Shown here in pieces: positions 34,036-43,156 of a stretch of 64,000 nucleotides of DNA. Below the pieces are notes generated by a model. It saw only the letters and a list, made by a program, of their open reading frames with translations, searched no databases and was not told the origin of the DNA. The position numbers and the translations under genes were made by a program. Every line of letters starts with the position of its first letter. Position 1 is the stretch's first letter. The stretch is from Legionella waltersii (GTDB lineage: Bacteria; Pseudomonadota; Gammaproteobacteria; Legionellales; Legionellaceae). The stretch lies in contig NZ_LNZB01000006.1 in assembly GCF_001468085.1 (NCBI RefSeq), positions 142,296 to 206,295 on the forward strand, given 5' to 3'.

Positions 34036-35095
34036 TTTTTTGCATTTTATTGTTGCATTGAGTTTTATATTTTCAAAATCCGTTTTTAGTTTAAATCTAG
34101 ATTCACTTCTTCCTGATGAGAGAAATACGGTAGAAGTGTTTCAAAAGGCCTCGCCCAAAGTCGTTTATGTACATCGACTTGCAACCGTTCATCAACGGTC
34201 GTCCATACAAGCAGTGCAGGTTCCCGATGGGGCTGGTTCTGGTATCTTATGGGATAATAAAGGGCATGTAGTCACTAACTTCCATGTTATCAAAGGTGCA
34301 GATAATATTGCTATCACACTAGGAAATATGACTGTTCCAGCAAAGGTAATTGGTACAGAGCCTCGCAAAGACATTGCTGTTCTTGAGATTAAAGCACCAA
34401 AGGCCTTGCAAGCATTGCAAACATTTTCGCCATTTGAAATTGTGCATCTGGGGGATTTGATCGTTGGGCAAAAGGCTATAGCCATTGGTAATCCATTTGG
34501 TTTGGATCATAGCTTATCAAAAGGGGTTATTTCCGCATTAGGGCGGCAAGTACCAGGAGTTGGTGGAGTAACGATTCATAATATGATTCAAACGGACACA
34601 CCCATTAATCCAGGAAATTCAGGTGGACCACTACTGAATAGTGCAGGCCAGTTAGTTGGAATGAACACGATGATCTATTCACGCTCGGGTTCATCCGCTG
34701 GAATTGGTTTTGCCGTACCTGCCGACGATATAGAAAAGATTGCTAATCAAATTATTCTTCACGGAAGAGTTGTTCTTTCTGGAATAGGGATTCAACGCAT
34801 TGATCCTAATTTAGCTCAGCGTTTAGGTGTCAAGAAGGGAATTCTTATTGCGGACGTATTGCCTAATACACCAGCTGCAGCCCATAAACTCCGCGGTACG
34901 CATAGGGATCAATGGGGGAGAATTGTTTTAGGTGATGTAATCGTTGGGGTGAATGCGCACCCAGTTCCTAACTACGATGCTTTATACAATTTGTTAACTG
35001 AAATTAAAGTGGGCGAACAAATTACACTTTCCCTTAAAAGAGGGAAAAAAGTCATCAACGTTAAAATGAAAACGATCGATATTGCTGCATTATAG
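34019..35095 (+). CDS. DegQ/DegS-type serine protease with one PDZ domain
   Basis: A 358-residue periplasmic HtrA-family protease. I chose the ATG at 34019 because a signal peptide (MIKRRNFLHFIVALSFIFSKSVFS) follows and GGAG lies 10 bases upstream; the frame opens earlier at 33986. The catalytic triad is His89 (TNFHVIKGAD), Asp118 (RKDIAVLEI) and Ser201 (NPGNSGGPLL). One PDZ domain occupies about 260-350 (GILIADVLPNTPAAAHKLRGT). A single PDZ and moderate length resemble DegS or short HtrA proteins more than two-PDZ DegP. It degrades or senses misfolded envelope proteins. It overlaps the previous gene by 17 bp. Confidence 0.93.
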   Translation: MIKRRNFLHFIVALSFIFSKSVFSLNLDSLLPDERNTVEVFQKASPKVVYVHRLATVHQRSSIQAVQVPDGAGSGILWDNKGHVVTNFHVIKGADNIAITLGNMTVPAKVIGTEPRKDIAVLEIKAPKALQALQTFSPFEIVHLGDLIVGQKAIAIGNPFGLDHSLSKGVISALGRQVPGVGGVTIHNMIQTDTPINPGNSGGPLLNSAGQLVGMNTMIYSRSGSSAGIGFAVPADDIEKIANQIILHGRVVLSGIGIQRIDPNLAQRLGVKKGILIADVLPNTPAAAHKLRGTHRDQWGRIVLGDVIVGVNAHPVPNYDALYNLLTEIKVGEQITLSLKRGKKVINVKMKTIDIAAL

Positions 35096-35110
35096 TCGAG
35101 TGGGACGGTA

Positions 35111-35138
35111 GGGGACGGATCCACTAGGGTCCGTCCCC
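35111..35138. repeat. GGGGACGG palindrome
   Basis: An imperfect 28-bp palindrome starting GGGGACGGATCC and ending GGTCCGTCCCC, 15 bp after the protease stop codon and so likely part of its transcription end. It belongs to the same family as 14309, 27811 and 49974. Confidence 0.8.
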
Positions 35139-35272
35139 GTTATGTCTCTATGTCTCTTGCATAGCGCCTACTAGGTTTATCCTAACAATTGTTTTATGAT
35201 CCCTTTAAGGAGTAGGCACTTTTGAGTGCCGCTCAGATCGACACAGAATTAAAAACAATGGGCAGATAGGAC

Positions 35273-35818
35273 ATGTTACTAAAACGAAGTGATTCAATCT
35301 TAGTCTTAATCGATGTTCAAGAGAAATTAGTTCCAGCCATTCTGAATAAAGATCAGATGCTCACTCGCTGTGAGTGGTTATTAAAATTAGCTAAACAGAT
35401 GCATGTACCCATTGTTGCTAGCGAGCAATACTCCAAAGGTCTAGGAACAACCGTATTTCCATTAAGTACTTATATAGACAGTTCCAAATGCATCGAAAAG
35501 ATTCATTTTTCCTGTATGCAAGAACCTAGGTATTTGAATGAACTAAACAGTCACAATAGAAAGCAATTAGTTTTAATAGGCATTGAAGCCCATGTTTGTG
35601 TCCTGCAGACGGCGTTGGAAATGAAAGACGCTGGCTATGATGTTTATGTGGTTGTTGATGCAGTAGGGAGTCGTAGAGAGTTGGATTTAAAATATGGGCT
35701 TAAGCGTATGAAACAAGATGGGGTCCATCTTGTTACTTCTGAGATGGTGCTGTTTGAATGGCTCAGACAGGCAGGTACTGAAGAGTTTAAGCGGATTAGT
35801 AAAGAATTTTTACAGTAA
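35273..35818 (+). CDS. Isochorismatase-family hydrolase
   Basis: A 181-residue cysteine hydrolase. The putative catalytic triad is Asp14 (LVLIDVQEKLV), Lys76 (CIEKIHFSC) and Cys109 (IEAHVCVLQTALE), with the cis-peptide region GIEAH. It is most like the YcaC or mitochondrial isochorismatase-domain group, whose true substrates are unknown; nicotinamidase is less likely because the zinc-binding residues are absent. AGGAC precedes the ATG. It is 32 bp upstream of the SDR gene and probably co-transcribed. Confidence 0.88.
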   Translation: MLLKRSDSILVLIDVQEKLVPAILNKDQMLTRCEWLLKLAKQMHVPIVASEQYSKGLGTTVFPLSTYIDSSKCIEKIHFSCMQEPRYLNELNSHNRKQLVLIGIEAHVCVLQTALEMKDAGYDVYVVVDAVGSRRELDLKYGLKRMKQDGVHLVTSEMVLFEWLRQAGTEEFKRISKEFLQ

Positions 35819-35850
35819 AACGGTTTGGGTAAATAGTGTAGGGAGAACGA

Positions 35851-36594
35851 ATGAATTTCGACAATCAAATTGCTTTAGTCACTGGAGGATCCTCTGGTAT
35901 GGGAAAAGCCTGTGTAGAATACTTAAAGCAACGCGGGATGCAAGTGGTCTGTTGGGATATGAATGCAGATGAAAGCAGTGCTGCAGATTTAGTCCTAACT
36001 TGTGATGTGAGTAATGAAACGTCAGTTGAGGATGCTCTAAAGAAAACAATTGAAGTGTTAGGTATTCCAAGGGTTTGCGTAAATTGTGCGGGAGTTGCAC
36101 CTGCAAAAAGAATGGTGGGCAGGGAAGGGCCCATGCCATTATCAGCCTTTAAACAAGTAATTGATGTCAATTTAATAGGGACTTTTAATGTGATGAGAGT
36201 CGTTGCTCACGCAATGTCGAGTTTAGACTTAGACAGTAAATCCTTGGAGAGGGGAGTCATTATTAACACGGCCTCCATTGCTGCGTACGAGGGCCAAGTA
36301 GGTCAAGCCGCTTACAGTGCTTCGAAAGGTGGTATAGTATCGATGACTTTACCCGCTGCTCGTGAGTTAGCTCAATTCGCAATTCGGGTAAATACGATTG
36401 CCCCTGGTTTAATTGCTACACCATTGCTGCTTAATATGCCTCAAGAGGTTCAGGACAAACTAATATCAACATTAACCTTTCCGAAACGCTTAGGTAAGCC
36501 AGAAGAGTTTGCACTATTGGTAGGGCAGATTATAGAGAATGGAATGATCAATGGTGAGGTCATCCGATTGGATGGTGCTTTACGTATGCAATAG
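35851..36594 (+). CDS. SDR oxidoreductase, 3-hydroxyacyl-CoA dehydrogenase type-2-like
   Basis: A 247-residue short-chain dehydrogenase. The NAD motif is TGGSSGMG (11-18), followed by CDVSNET, NCAGVAPA (the NNAG equivalent), the serine in INTASIAAYEGQ, and the active-site YSASKGG. The C-terminal GLIATPLLLNMPQEVQDKL and TFPKRLGKPEEFALLV match the HSD10/type-2 3-hydroxyacyl-CoA dehydrogenase group that acts in branched-chain amino-acid and fatty-acid oxidation. AGGGAG precedes the ATG. The real substrate is not proven. Confidence 0.9.
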   Translation: MNFDNQIALVTGGSSGMGKACVEYLKQRGMQVVCWDMNADESSAADLVLTCDVSNETSVEDALKKTIEVLGIPRVCVNCAGVAPAKRMVGREGPMPLSAFKQVIDVNLIGTFNVMRVVAHAMSSLDLDSKSLERGVIINTASIAAYEGQVGQAAYSASKGGIVSMTLPAARELAQFAIRVNTIAPGLIATPLLLNMPQEVQDKLISTLTFPKRLGKPEEFALLVGQIIENGMINGEVIRLDGALRMQ

Positions 36595-36675
36595 GTCTAT
36601 ATACCATATCGATCATAGAGCACCTTTTTCATGTGATCTTGCTATTATTTTGTGCTGAGCTCTACTCAGGGACTT

Positions 36676-38175
36676 CTATACTGAGGTGGAATGCATTTCA
36701 ATGAATGAGATTGACTGAAGATGAATTAGAGATTGAAATGCTACCTTTACAAGAGTTCGTAACTCATGTGGTTCAATCCGTTCTATCAGATCGATAGTTA
36801 ATTTATTTTTCCGAGAAAAATAGCCAGTAAAATCCTGATGAGAAAAGCATTGTGCAAGCGTTGAAATGTCTTGGGCTGAAATCTGATGTTTGAAAAGCGA
36901 ACTGATCCAAGATTGATTTTTAACGGTTTTGCTCAATTGAATTAAACCATCATAAATGTCAGATTTAAAATTCTCTAGAAGTTCATTACTCAACGATTGA
37001 TCTAATAGCTTTTCATAGAGTAGCGCTTTGTGCTTTAGAGACATAAGGCTCGTTAATCGAGTTTGACTGTTTTCAGGTAATTGGATAAAGGCTTTGAACA
37101 TGCCCGGTTCATGTAGCCATTTTTCGTTATCACAGGCTATGTATAGCCTCACTAGATAGGTGCTTTGCTCCTCTGATTTTGATTCTTCTATAGAGTTTGC
37201 TTTTGCTAGGCACCATTGTCTTAAGACAGTAAAAAATTCCAGGATGGCATCTGGTTTTGGTCGATTCTGTTTTTCCTTATTTCCCATTCGGAACATGAGT
37301 TGACTTAATAAATCAAGCACAGCTTGCTCTGGTTTTGGTTCAAAATGACTAAATATTCCCTCAGAGCAGAATCCAATATGGGAATACTCTCTAATAAGGC
37401 ATTTATTGCTCAGGTGAGGGTGTGCATCTCGATATTGGGTAATTCTTTTGAGTGGATTTTTGGCGCCAAAAATAGTGTAAAGTATTGGAGTTAAGGCATA
37501 AAAGTCAGTATCTTCCGAATAGATTCCATTCAGTACTTCTATCGCAACGTGTTCTGGTGTTCCTTGTGGGGTTTGCACAGACGAAGAAATAGGTTTTACA
37601 TAGTCAAAATCCAAGTAAAAGACGTTCGTTTTTGAGTCCGAAACCTTATGTATCTTAATATTGAAGCCATTCATATCTCCGTGCACCAATCCACGACGAC
37701 TCACTTTTTCAGAGTGCAATTGATTGAGTCCAAGCACCAATTGCCAGGCGAGATCCACTGATTGAAGAAAAGAAAAATTTAAAAGCTCAGGATTATTTTC
37801 ACTGTTCGGGTAAATATGAAAACCATCGATATAATTCATGATTTGCACCAATCTTCCTCGAACGTCAATAACTGCGATACTGTCTTGGTTGAGTTGTGGG
37901 TATAGAGGTAATTGGGTGGTTTTGTAAATTTTTATAGCAACAGGTTTATTCAGATCAACGTTTAATTCACTTGCATTAATGAGAGTGGCTGAGCTAATTT
38001 TTTCTTGGGGATTAATAACAGTGCATTGGTAACCTTTATATACATCACCTGAACTTCCAAAACCTATCAAGTCAGAGAAATCGCAGAAGAAGTATGATGT
38101 TGTTCCATTATTCAGAGCAATTGGAAATAGTGTCCCTTGTACCCTTGGAATAGGGGATTCATCCTTTTCTTTCAT
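36676..38175 (-). CDS. Eukaryotic-like protein kinase, candidate Dot/Icm effector
   Basis: A 499-residue protein with a protein-kinase fold at about 30-320. The glycine loop is GFGSSGDVYKG (38-48), the ATP lysine is K82 (VAIK), the catalytic loop is HGDMNGFN with D167 and N172 (HRD changed to HGD), the metal site is DFD (189-191, for DFG), and TPEHVA stands for the APE motif. The key catalytic residues are all present, so activity is likely. Residues 320-499 are an unassigned helical domain. This architecture resembles the Legionella LegK effectors, but I cannot equate it with a named one. It is divergent from the 866-residue gene. No clear ribosome site is seen. Confidence 0.85.
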   Translation of the reverse strand: MKEKDESPIPRVQGTLFPIALNNGTTSYFFCDFSDLIGFGSSGDVYKGYQCTVINPQEKISSATLINASELNVDLNKPVAIKIYKTTQLPLYPQLNQDSIAVIDVRGRLVQIMNYIDGFHIYPNSENNPELLNFSFLQSVDLAWQLVLGLNQLHSEKVSRRGLVHGDMNGFNIKIHKVSDSKTNVFYLDFDYVKPISSSVQTPQGTPEHVAIEVLNGIYSEDTDFYALTPILYTIFGAKNPLKRITQYRDAHPHLSNKCLIREYSHIGFCSEGIFSHFEPKPEQAVLDLLSQLMFRMGNKEKQNRPKPDAILEFFTVLRQWCLAKANSIEESKSEEQSTYLVRLYIACDNEKWLHEPGMFKAFIQLPENSQTRLTSLMSLKHKALLYEKLLDQSLSNELLENFKSDIYDGLIQLSKTVKNQSWISSLFKHQISAQDISTLAQCFSHQDFTGYFSRKNKLTIDLIERIEPHELRTLVKVAFQSLIHLQSISFIEMHSTSV

Positions 38176-38393
38176 TTGTTTGAATGATAATCACGGAGAG
38201 AAATCATTATATCTTAATGTGAAATTATGTTGAATCTTGAACCTATAACTGTTGCACACTTAAGTTCATAAAAACTCCCTATAAGATTAAGCAATTGCAT
38301 CTAGACTATACTATCTGATATTAGTGGTATCCAAAATCCGTAGAAACTCGAGAAATACAATTTAGTTCGTGATTATGTAAAGAGGTGAGTTGC

Positions 38394-40994
38394 ATGGAGT
38401 CAAATGAAGAAGCTAGAAAACAGATTGAAGCACAAAGAAGACCCACTCGAATTATTCCATTTCAAGCGGAATACTCCATGGTCCTAGAGGCATGGTCACG
38501 TATGTGTAAGGAATTAGTAACTGACCGTACCACAGAACTCAAAGCTATAAATGCAAAAATGGAAGCAATAAAAACCAATGGGAATTTGTCATTTGAAGCA
38601 AAAATTCTTAAGACCGTTGAGTTAATGACTCAGTCTTACGATGCAATTTTTAAAGCTGAAGACAGCAAACTAGGTAAAGGACTGAGTGGTTTTTGCGAAG
38701 AGCACTTAGGTGTTGTTTTATCCCATGGGGGATATAAATTTAAGGATAGGGGTTTAGTTGATAAAATTTTCAAAAGAAGAGCTCCAATTGAGTTATTGCC
38801 TACTCCAATACTTGATGTTCGAGAACGGGGGGTAAGCACTGCTCCTTCAGTTGGACTCAGAAAAGAACCTAGTTCCTTGGTTATTTCTTCCGCAGATAAT
38901 CTCGAAGAGAGAGTAACCACGGGTCAACTGAGATTAAGAGGTAATGCAAACTTAAGTCGATTAGGAACGATGTTCGGTGATACTCAGTTTTGTTATGCCA
39001 AAAAACCTGGGGGAGTGGAGCCAGGGTTTCTTGCCATTGATCTAGATGCCGAGTTTTTTAATAGCCTTGCAGTCATTTTAAGAGCAAAAAATCTATGTCC
39101 TGATTTGCTTAGGCAAATTGATGCAGCAGAAGAACAGGGGGCCGAAGCCACAGCTGTATTAAAGAAAAAACAAAGAATTTTTTCAGCGTTCATTCATGTA
39201 AAAGTTCCTAGGCCTCATGCTGAAATAGACCTAGACCAGGATATTTTAACTTTGTGTGGTCAACTAGAAGAAGCTGTTAAGACTACTGGTTTATTAAGCG
39301 CTCGGTTATACAAATTGGATTATCCATCCCAAGGAGCGGCTAAATCACGCAAAGACGCAAATAAGGAGGCTTTGCGAGAGTACATAGGTACTCGCTTAGC
39401 CAATATTTTTAGTGCAAAGAATCAACATTTGGAAATACGTTGGGTTCAGGGGCCAACAGGTCCTCATGCATTGCTTGCATGTGATTGGAAAAATGGACTA
39501 AAGGAGCTAAAGAAATTCCTTGTGGGAGGAGATGGACCTAACTACCAAGGTGTTTTGGTGGCTGATAAAAATACTCAGCCACAACGAGCGATGGATGTTC
39601 CTCGTTTAGGTAGAAACTTGATATTTTGCATAGCCATTGGCGATAGAGATGGTATCGGTAAAAATGGTCAGAACAAAGGTATTGCTGATGGGGAATTCTA
39701 TGGTTTTGATTATGGCAAGCCCTATGAAGGTGGTGGGGTTATCTCGACCTTAACGGATGACTTTATGTTTGTCGATCCTCTAGCAAGTGCACCTTCTTTT
39801 ACACGAGTCATCACTCGTCATTTTATGTACCGAAATTTTACTGTGTTTTACGACAATCCATTCTCTGAAAGAATGTTTGGTGTTCACGTACTAAGAAAAA
39901 TGATTACTGGAGAGAATCCTCCAGATGAAGTTCTGGAAAGTTACCCTAGCTTGCAACAAGAGTTACAACGAGTTCAAACCATGACTCCTAAACAAGAGGA
40001 GTTATTGAGTCGATGTTCAGGGTTAAGGGCCTATTGCAGTGAGGGGAGCGAATATCGAAACCTCCTAGATCGATACTGCTTCCAATTAGCGACTAAAGAC
40101 TATCAACCATTTCATAGATATTTTATTGAAATTAAAGTTGATTTAATTCAGGCAGCTATTCAGCATAAAATGCCCTATTTAGAGTTGATTGAAAATCTAA
40201 AAGCCATTGATGAGATGCGGGATATTGCGAATATAAGCAACAATAAAATCTTGCAAGTTTTTCAAAAACGGCTCTTGCTGACTAAAAATGAAGTTGATTT
40301 TTTGGATAAACTAGAAAAAATACTCTCTCCTGTTTCGGCAGTATCTCATCATGGGGATGTGGTGCTGAATCACTTACGTTTTACATCACAACAAGAGCGA
40401 ATTCCCTTTCAGTTGCAACGATTAGACGATGGGTCTCTAGTTATAACCACTGAGCATGTAGAGTATCTACGAATCTTAGAATCTAAGTTTGGGCTTCGTA
40501 TGCAAGTTACCAAACAGGGATTAAGTGGTGTCCTTAACCAGGAGCAGTTTCAAGGCTTAATGAGACAGGTGGATGTCCAGTATCTTCAAAAAAGAAATGA
40601 ATTATTGGTTGAACCATACTTTATAGCAGAAACTCTACCTGGTTTAAGTAGAACCTTGAATGCTATCTCACCTGAGAGTGATAAAGTGGATATCGCTTAT
40701 AAAAAGCTTGGTGGAGGTAACCTTTCATTACAGATAACAGTAAGAACTAAAGAACAATCTGAGTTTCTACAACGTGTTTTTCAATTAAAACAACCACCTA
40801 AATTGAATTCAGTGACAGAGATAACCATTCCAAAAGAATCTCTTCCTTCTAGGAAAGAATATATTGCAGCTGCTTGCAGTTCACTTGAGTCTCCTGAGAG
40901 AACGAGAGGAAGCACTGTAAATATCAGAGAAGTAGTTGAACCTGTTAATGAGACATCAGAGGATTCAAAAGAAAAAGGTAACTTCCAGTACTAA
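38394..40994 (+). CDS. Large unrecognised protein, candidate effector with kinase-like motif
   Basis: An 866-residue soluble protein. I chose the ATG at 38394 because GAGG lies 8 bases before it; an in-frame GTG at 38385 is less well placed. The centre contains FCIAIGDRDGIGKNGQNKG (G416-D-R-D419) followed 20 residues on by FYGFDYGKPYEGGG (D439). This recalls the GDR(H/D)...N catalytic loop and xxDFG metal site of phosphoinositide-kinase-like folds, but the Asn spacing is not canonical. The C-terminus is glutamate-rich (EPVNETSEDSKEKGNFQY), like a Dot/Icm E-block. It is divergent from the kinase gene. The family is unknown; kinase activity is only an idea. Confidence 0.7.
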   Translation: MESNEEARKQIEAQRRPTRIIPFQAEYSMVLEAWSRMCKELVTDRTTELKAINAKMEAIKTNGNLSFEAKILKTVELMTQSYDAIFKAEDSKLGKGLSGFCEEHLGVVLSHGGYKFKDRGLVDKIFKRRAPIELLPTPILDVRERGVSTAPSVGLRKEPSSLVISSADNLEERVTTGQLRLRGNANLSRLGTMFGDTQFCYAKKPGGVEPGFLAIDLDAEFFNSLAVILRAKNLCPDLLRQIDAAEEQGAEATAVLKKKQRIFSAFIHVKVPRPHAEIDLDQDILTLCGQLEEAVKTTGLLSARLYKLDYPSQGAAKSRKDANKEALREYIGTRLANIFSAKNQHLEIRWVQGPTGPHALLACDWKNGLKELKKFLVGGDGPNYQGVLVADKNTQPQRAMDVPRLGRNLIFCIAIGDRDGIGKNGQNKGIADGEFYGFDYGKPYEGGGVISTLTDDFMFVDPLASAPSFTRVITRHFMYRNFTVFYDNPFSERMFGVHVLRKMITGENPPDEVLESYPSLQQELQRVQTMTPKQEELLSRCSGLRAYCSEGSEYRNLLDRYCFQLATKDYQPFHRYFIEIKVDLIQAAIQHKMPYLELIENLKAIDEMRDIANISNNKILQVFQKRLLLTKNEVDFLDKLEKILSPVSAVSHHGDVVLNHLRFTSQQERIPFQLQRLDDGSLVITTEHVEYLRILESKFGLRMQVTKQGLSGVLNQEQFQGLMRQVDVQYLQKRNELLVEPYFIAETLPGLSRTLNAISPESDKVDIAYKKLGGGNLSLQITVRTKEQSEFLQRVFQLKQPPKLNSVTEITIPKESLPSRKEYIAAACSSLESPERTRGSTVNIREVVEPVNETSEDSKEKGNFQY

Positions 40995-41000
40995 AAAGAA

Positions 41001-41498
41001 CTATGCTTTCTGGTGGTGACTATTATCAGAAGGTTTATCAATTCCTCCATTGGCATTGTATACCTCTGTTGCATCAACCTTATTTCCAGCCAGAGCATTA
41101 ATTATTTGCTGCCGTGTATAAATGTTATTAGCTATAACTTGGCCATTTACAGTATTCAATTCCCGACATAGGTCTAGTTTTTCTGCTAATTTACTGTTTA
41201 ATGAATTAATTTGGGTTGTTTCATCGGTTGAGCATGCTTTAAGAAATTCTTGTAGAGACTCTTTTGCGCTGTTTTGACTATTAGGCGATAAATTCATTAA
41301 TGTTGATCGATTTTTAGCACTTTCTTCGAGCTTAAGAGTTAACGTTTGTTTTTTTTCGGCTAAGTCTTCAAGTTGATCAAATTTACGGGTAGCAAGAACT
41401 ATTTTTTCTTCAGCGAGTAGAGCATTCAAATCGTTGACCCAATTAATTTCTTGATCTAAATGCTCAATAAGTTGTTTGGCTTTATTATTATTTTTCAT
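41001..41498 (-). CDS. flgN: Flagellar protein FlgN
   Basis: A 165-residue helical chaperone for the hook-filament junction proteins FlgK and FlgL. It begins KNNNKAKQLIEHLDQEINWVNDLNALLAEEKIVL, with the characteristic long N-terminal helix and the LAEKKQTLTLKLEESAKNR segment. Family sequence conservation is low, but position right after flgA and flgM is decisive. AAGGCAACTTA precedes the ATG. It is the last gene of the flgA-flgM-flgN unit on the minus strand, 16 bp after flgM. Confidence 0.88.
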   Translation of the reverse strand: MKNNNKAKQLIEHLDQEINWVNDLNALLAEEKIVLATRKFDQLEDLAEKKQTLTLKLEESAKNRSTLMNLSPNSQNSAKESLQEFLKACSTDETTQINSLNSKLAEKLDLCRELNTVNGQVIANNIYTRQQIINALAGNKVDATEVYNANGGIDKPSDNSHHQKA

Positions 41499-41514
41499 TA
41501 AGTTGCCTTTAAAA

Positions 41515-41811
41515 TTAAGCTAGTTCTAAATTGTTTAACATATTAAAGGCAATTTTGTCACTATTAATTTTATACTTTCCGGATGCAATTTCATTTTTAA
41601 AATATTGAACACGAGCTTCATTCACTTCGGGTATGTTTACAAGCGAAGCTTTAAGCGCATCTAAGTGCTTAGATTCGGTGCTTATATCGACTTTATCGAT
41701 TTTGCTTGCAGAATCAATCACTCGCTCAGTTTGCTGCTTTTCTTTAGTGTTCAATCGTTTTTCTGGATCCATTGGTTTAATATTAGATGAATCATTAATT
41801 TGATTAACCAT
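41515..41811 (-). CDS. flgM: Anti-sigma-28 factor FlgM
   Basis: A 98-residue inhibitor of the flagellar sigma factor FliA, which is exported when the hook is complete. I place the start at the ATG at 41811 (MVNQINDSSNIKP), which gives the usual length and has GAGG 8 bases upstream. In-frame starts at 41814, 41838 and 41871 are possible; the one at 41838 also has GGAG nearby. The C-terminal half has the FliA-binding pattern KIDKVDISTESKHL ... IPEVNEARVQYFKNEIASGKYKINSDKIAFNML, with the hallmark VD-x-S and R-V-x-x-x-K-x-x-I-x-x-G-x-Y signatures. Confidence 0.9.
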   Translation of the reverse strand: MVNQINDSSNIKPMDPEKRLNTKEKQQTERVIDSASKIDKVDISTESKHLDALKASLVNIPEVNEARVQYFKNEIASGKYKINSDKIAFNMLNNLELA

Positions 41812-41900
41812 CATAGCATCCTCGATTAGAGTTACCATATTTATCGGCTCCTTTTGCAAATTCTTTAGCAAATTTAGGTGAATTTTTAACCTATTTTAAA

Positions 41901-42602
41901 TTAAAATACTACTTTCACTTGTTTTCTACCAGAAACTTGTGCATCCACCACTCGTTTTGACGACAGATTTTTGACTTTTATCGTCTCACCTATGGCACCA
42001 TCATTCATCGCGATACCATCCATACTTATGGATAGATTATCATTTGATGCAATAATAGAAACCTGCTCTCCTCGATTAACTAGCTTAGCTAGCTCGATAT
42101 TAAATGGTGTTAACGGATTGTTGGGTGAAATATCATGTTTACAAATAAGTCCAATGAGGTCATTGCTGTTTGTAAAATACCCTTGTTTTAGTTTTTGCAC
42201 ATCCAGCTCCGCTTGGTAGATGTCATCAGGGCCAATCTTTGTTCCTTTGACCAAGGCATTTTTTGCAACCAGGACTGTTTTTAGAACAGTAATTTTAACA
42301 GGAACATAGAGGGTCCAATGACTATTAGCCTCCATGCATTTTATCCCCATTGTATTGGTATTTAGCATTGGTGTTTGGTATGGATTGAAGACTTCCAATT
42401 TATTTTCAGGACAACTTTTAAGGCTTAAGCGCGGATCAAGGTTATCTGCTTTGACTAGAATTTTGCCTTCAGTTTGGTTTGCTAATTCATTTAAGACATG
42501 TTGTTCGATTTTGGATTTTAAAAGATCCAAAGATTGCACGTTCTCTGCAAATAATGAGGTATTTGCAAAAACCAAAAAAAGGCTTAGTATGCATTTGTTC
42601 AC
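41901..42602 (-). CDS. flgA: Flagellar P-ring assembly chaperone FlgA
   Basis: A 233-residue periplasmic protein with a signal peptide (MNKCILSLFLVFANTSLFA) and a SAF domain. LVAKNALVKGTKIGPDDIYQAELDVQKL near 120-147 and the C-terminal GAIGETIKVKNLSSKRVVDAQVSG are typical. It helps assemble FlgI into the P ring. It starts at a GTG (42602) with GGGAG upstream. It is the first gene of the flgA-flgM-flgN unit, which ends with a gene whose stop faces the 866-residue candidate effector. Confidence 0.93.
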   Translation of the reverse strand: MNKCILSLFLVFANTSLFAENVQSLDLLKSKIEQHVLNELANQTEGKILVKADNLDPRLSLKSCPENKLEVFNPYQTPMLNTNTMGIKCMEANSHWTLYVPVKITVLKTVLVAKNALVKGTKIGPDDIYQAELDVQKLKQGYFTNSNDLIGLICKHDISPNNPLTPFNIELAKLVNRGEQVSIIASNDNLSISMDGIAMNDGAIGETIKVKNLSSKRVVDAQVSGRKQVKVVF

Positions 42603-42682
42603 CGAGAAGCTCCCTTTATTTTTATTGTTTTAAGAGCGCAATTTATCCCTAGCAAAACTTGCGCCAATATTAGGATGTTACC

Positions 42683-43093
42683 ATGAAAGTAGTGCTTTTG
42701 GGGTTTCTATATTTGTTTTCAAGCCTTGCTTATGCTGAGATTCATCGCCCACAAGATTTTTTAAAATCCATTCAAGGAACTAAAAATGAAGGGGAGCAGA
42801 TCTATCAACACTTTTGTATAAATTGTCACGATCGTCAACCTTTGATCCCATTAGGAGCCCCAAGACTTGCTGTGGATCAAGATTGGAAGCAAAGAGTTCA
42901 GCAGGGATTAAACCTGTTATTTAAACATACAGATGAGGGTTATAATGCAATGCCGCCTAGAGGTGGGTGTTTTGAATGCACTGACCAGCAACTGATATTG
43001 ACCATTTTTTACATGCTACCTGAACAATATCGTAAGCCTCTGATAAAAGAAGAAAAGAGCATAAAAAGTACAGATAGTAAAAAAAATTTATAA
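42683..43093 (+). CDS. Periplasmic class I cytochrome c (c5-like)
   Basis: A 136-residue protein with a signal peptide (MKVVLLGFLYLFSSLAYA) and one haem site CINCH in YQHFCINCHDRQPLIPLGAPRL. A methionine candidate for the sixth ligand lies in YNAMPPRGGCFECTDQQLI, where two extra cysteines are found as in cytochrome c5. It is an electron carrier in the periplasm. AGGATG precedes the ATG, which is divergent from flgA by about 80 bp. The lysine/serine-rich tail is not conserved. Confidence 0.9.
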   Translation: MKVVLLGFLYLFSSLAYAEIHRPQDFLKSIQGTKNEGEQIYQHFCINCHDRQPLIPLGAPRLAVDQDWKQRVQQGLNLLFKHTDEGYNAMPPRGGCFECTDQQLILTIFYMLPEQYRKPLIKEEKSIKSTDSKKNL

Positions 43094-43156
43094 AAAAGCC
43101 TAAACTTATTCAAAAATCTCCCGATACAACATAAAAGAAAAGAGGGAGAAACCAAC

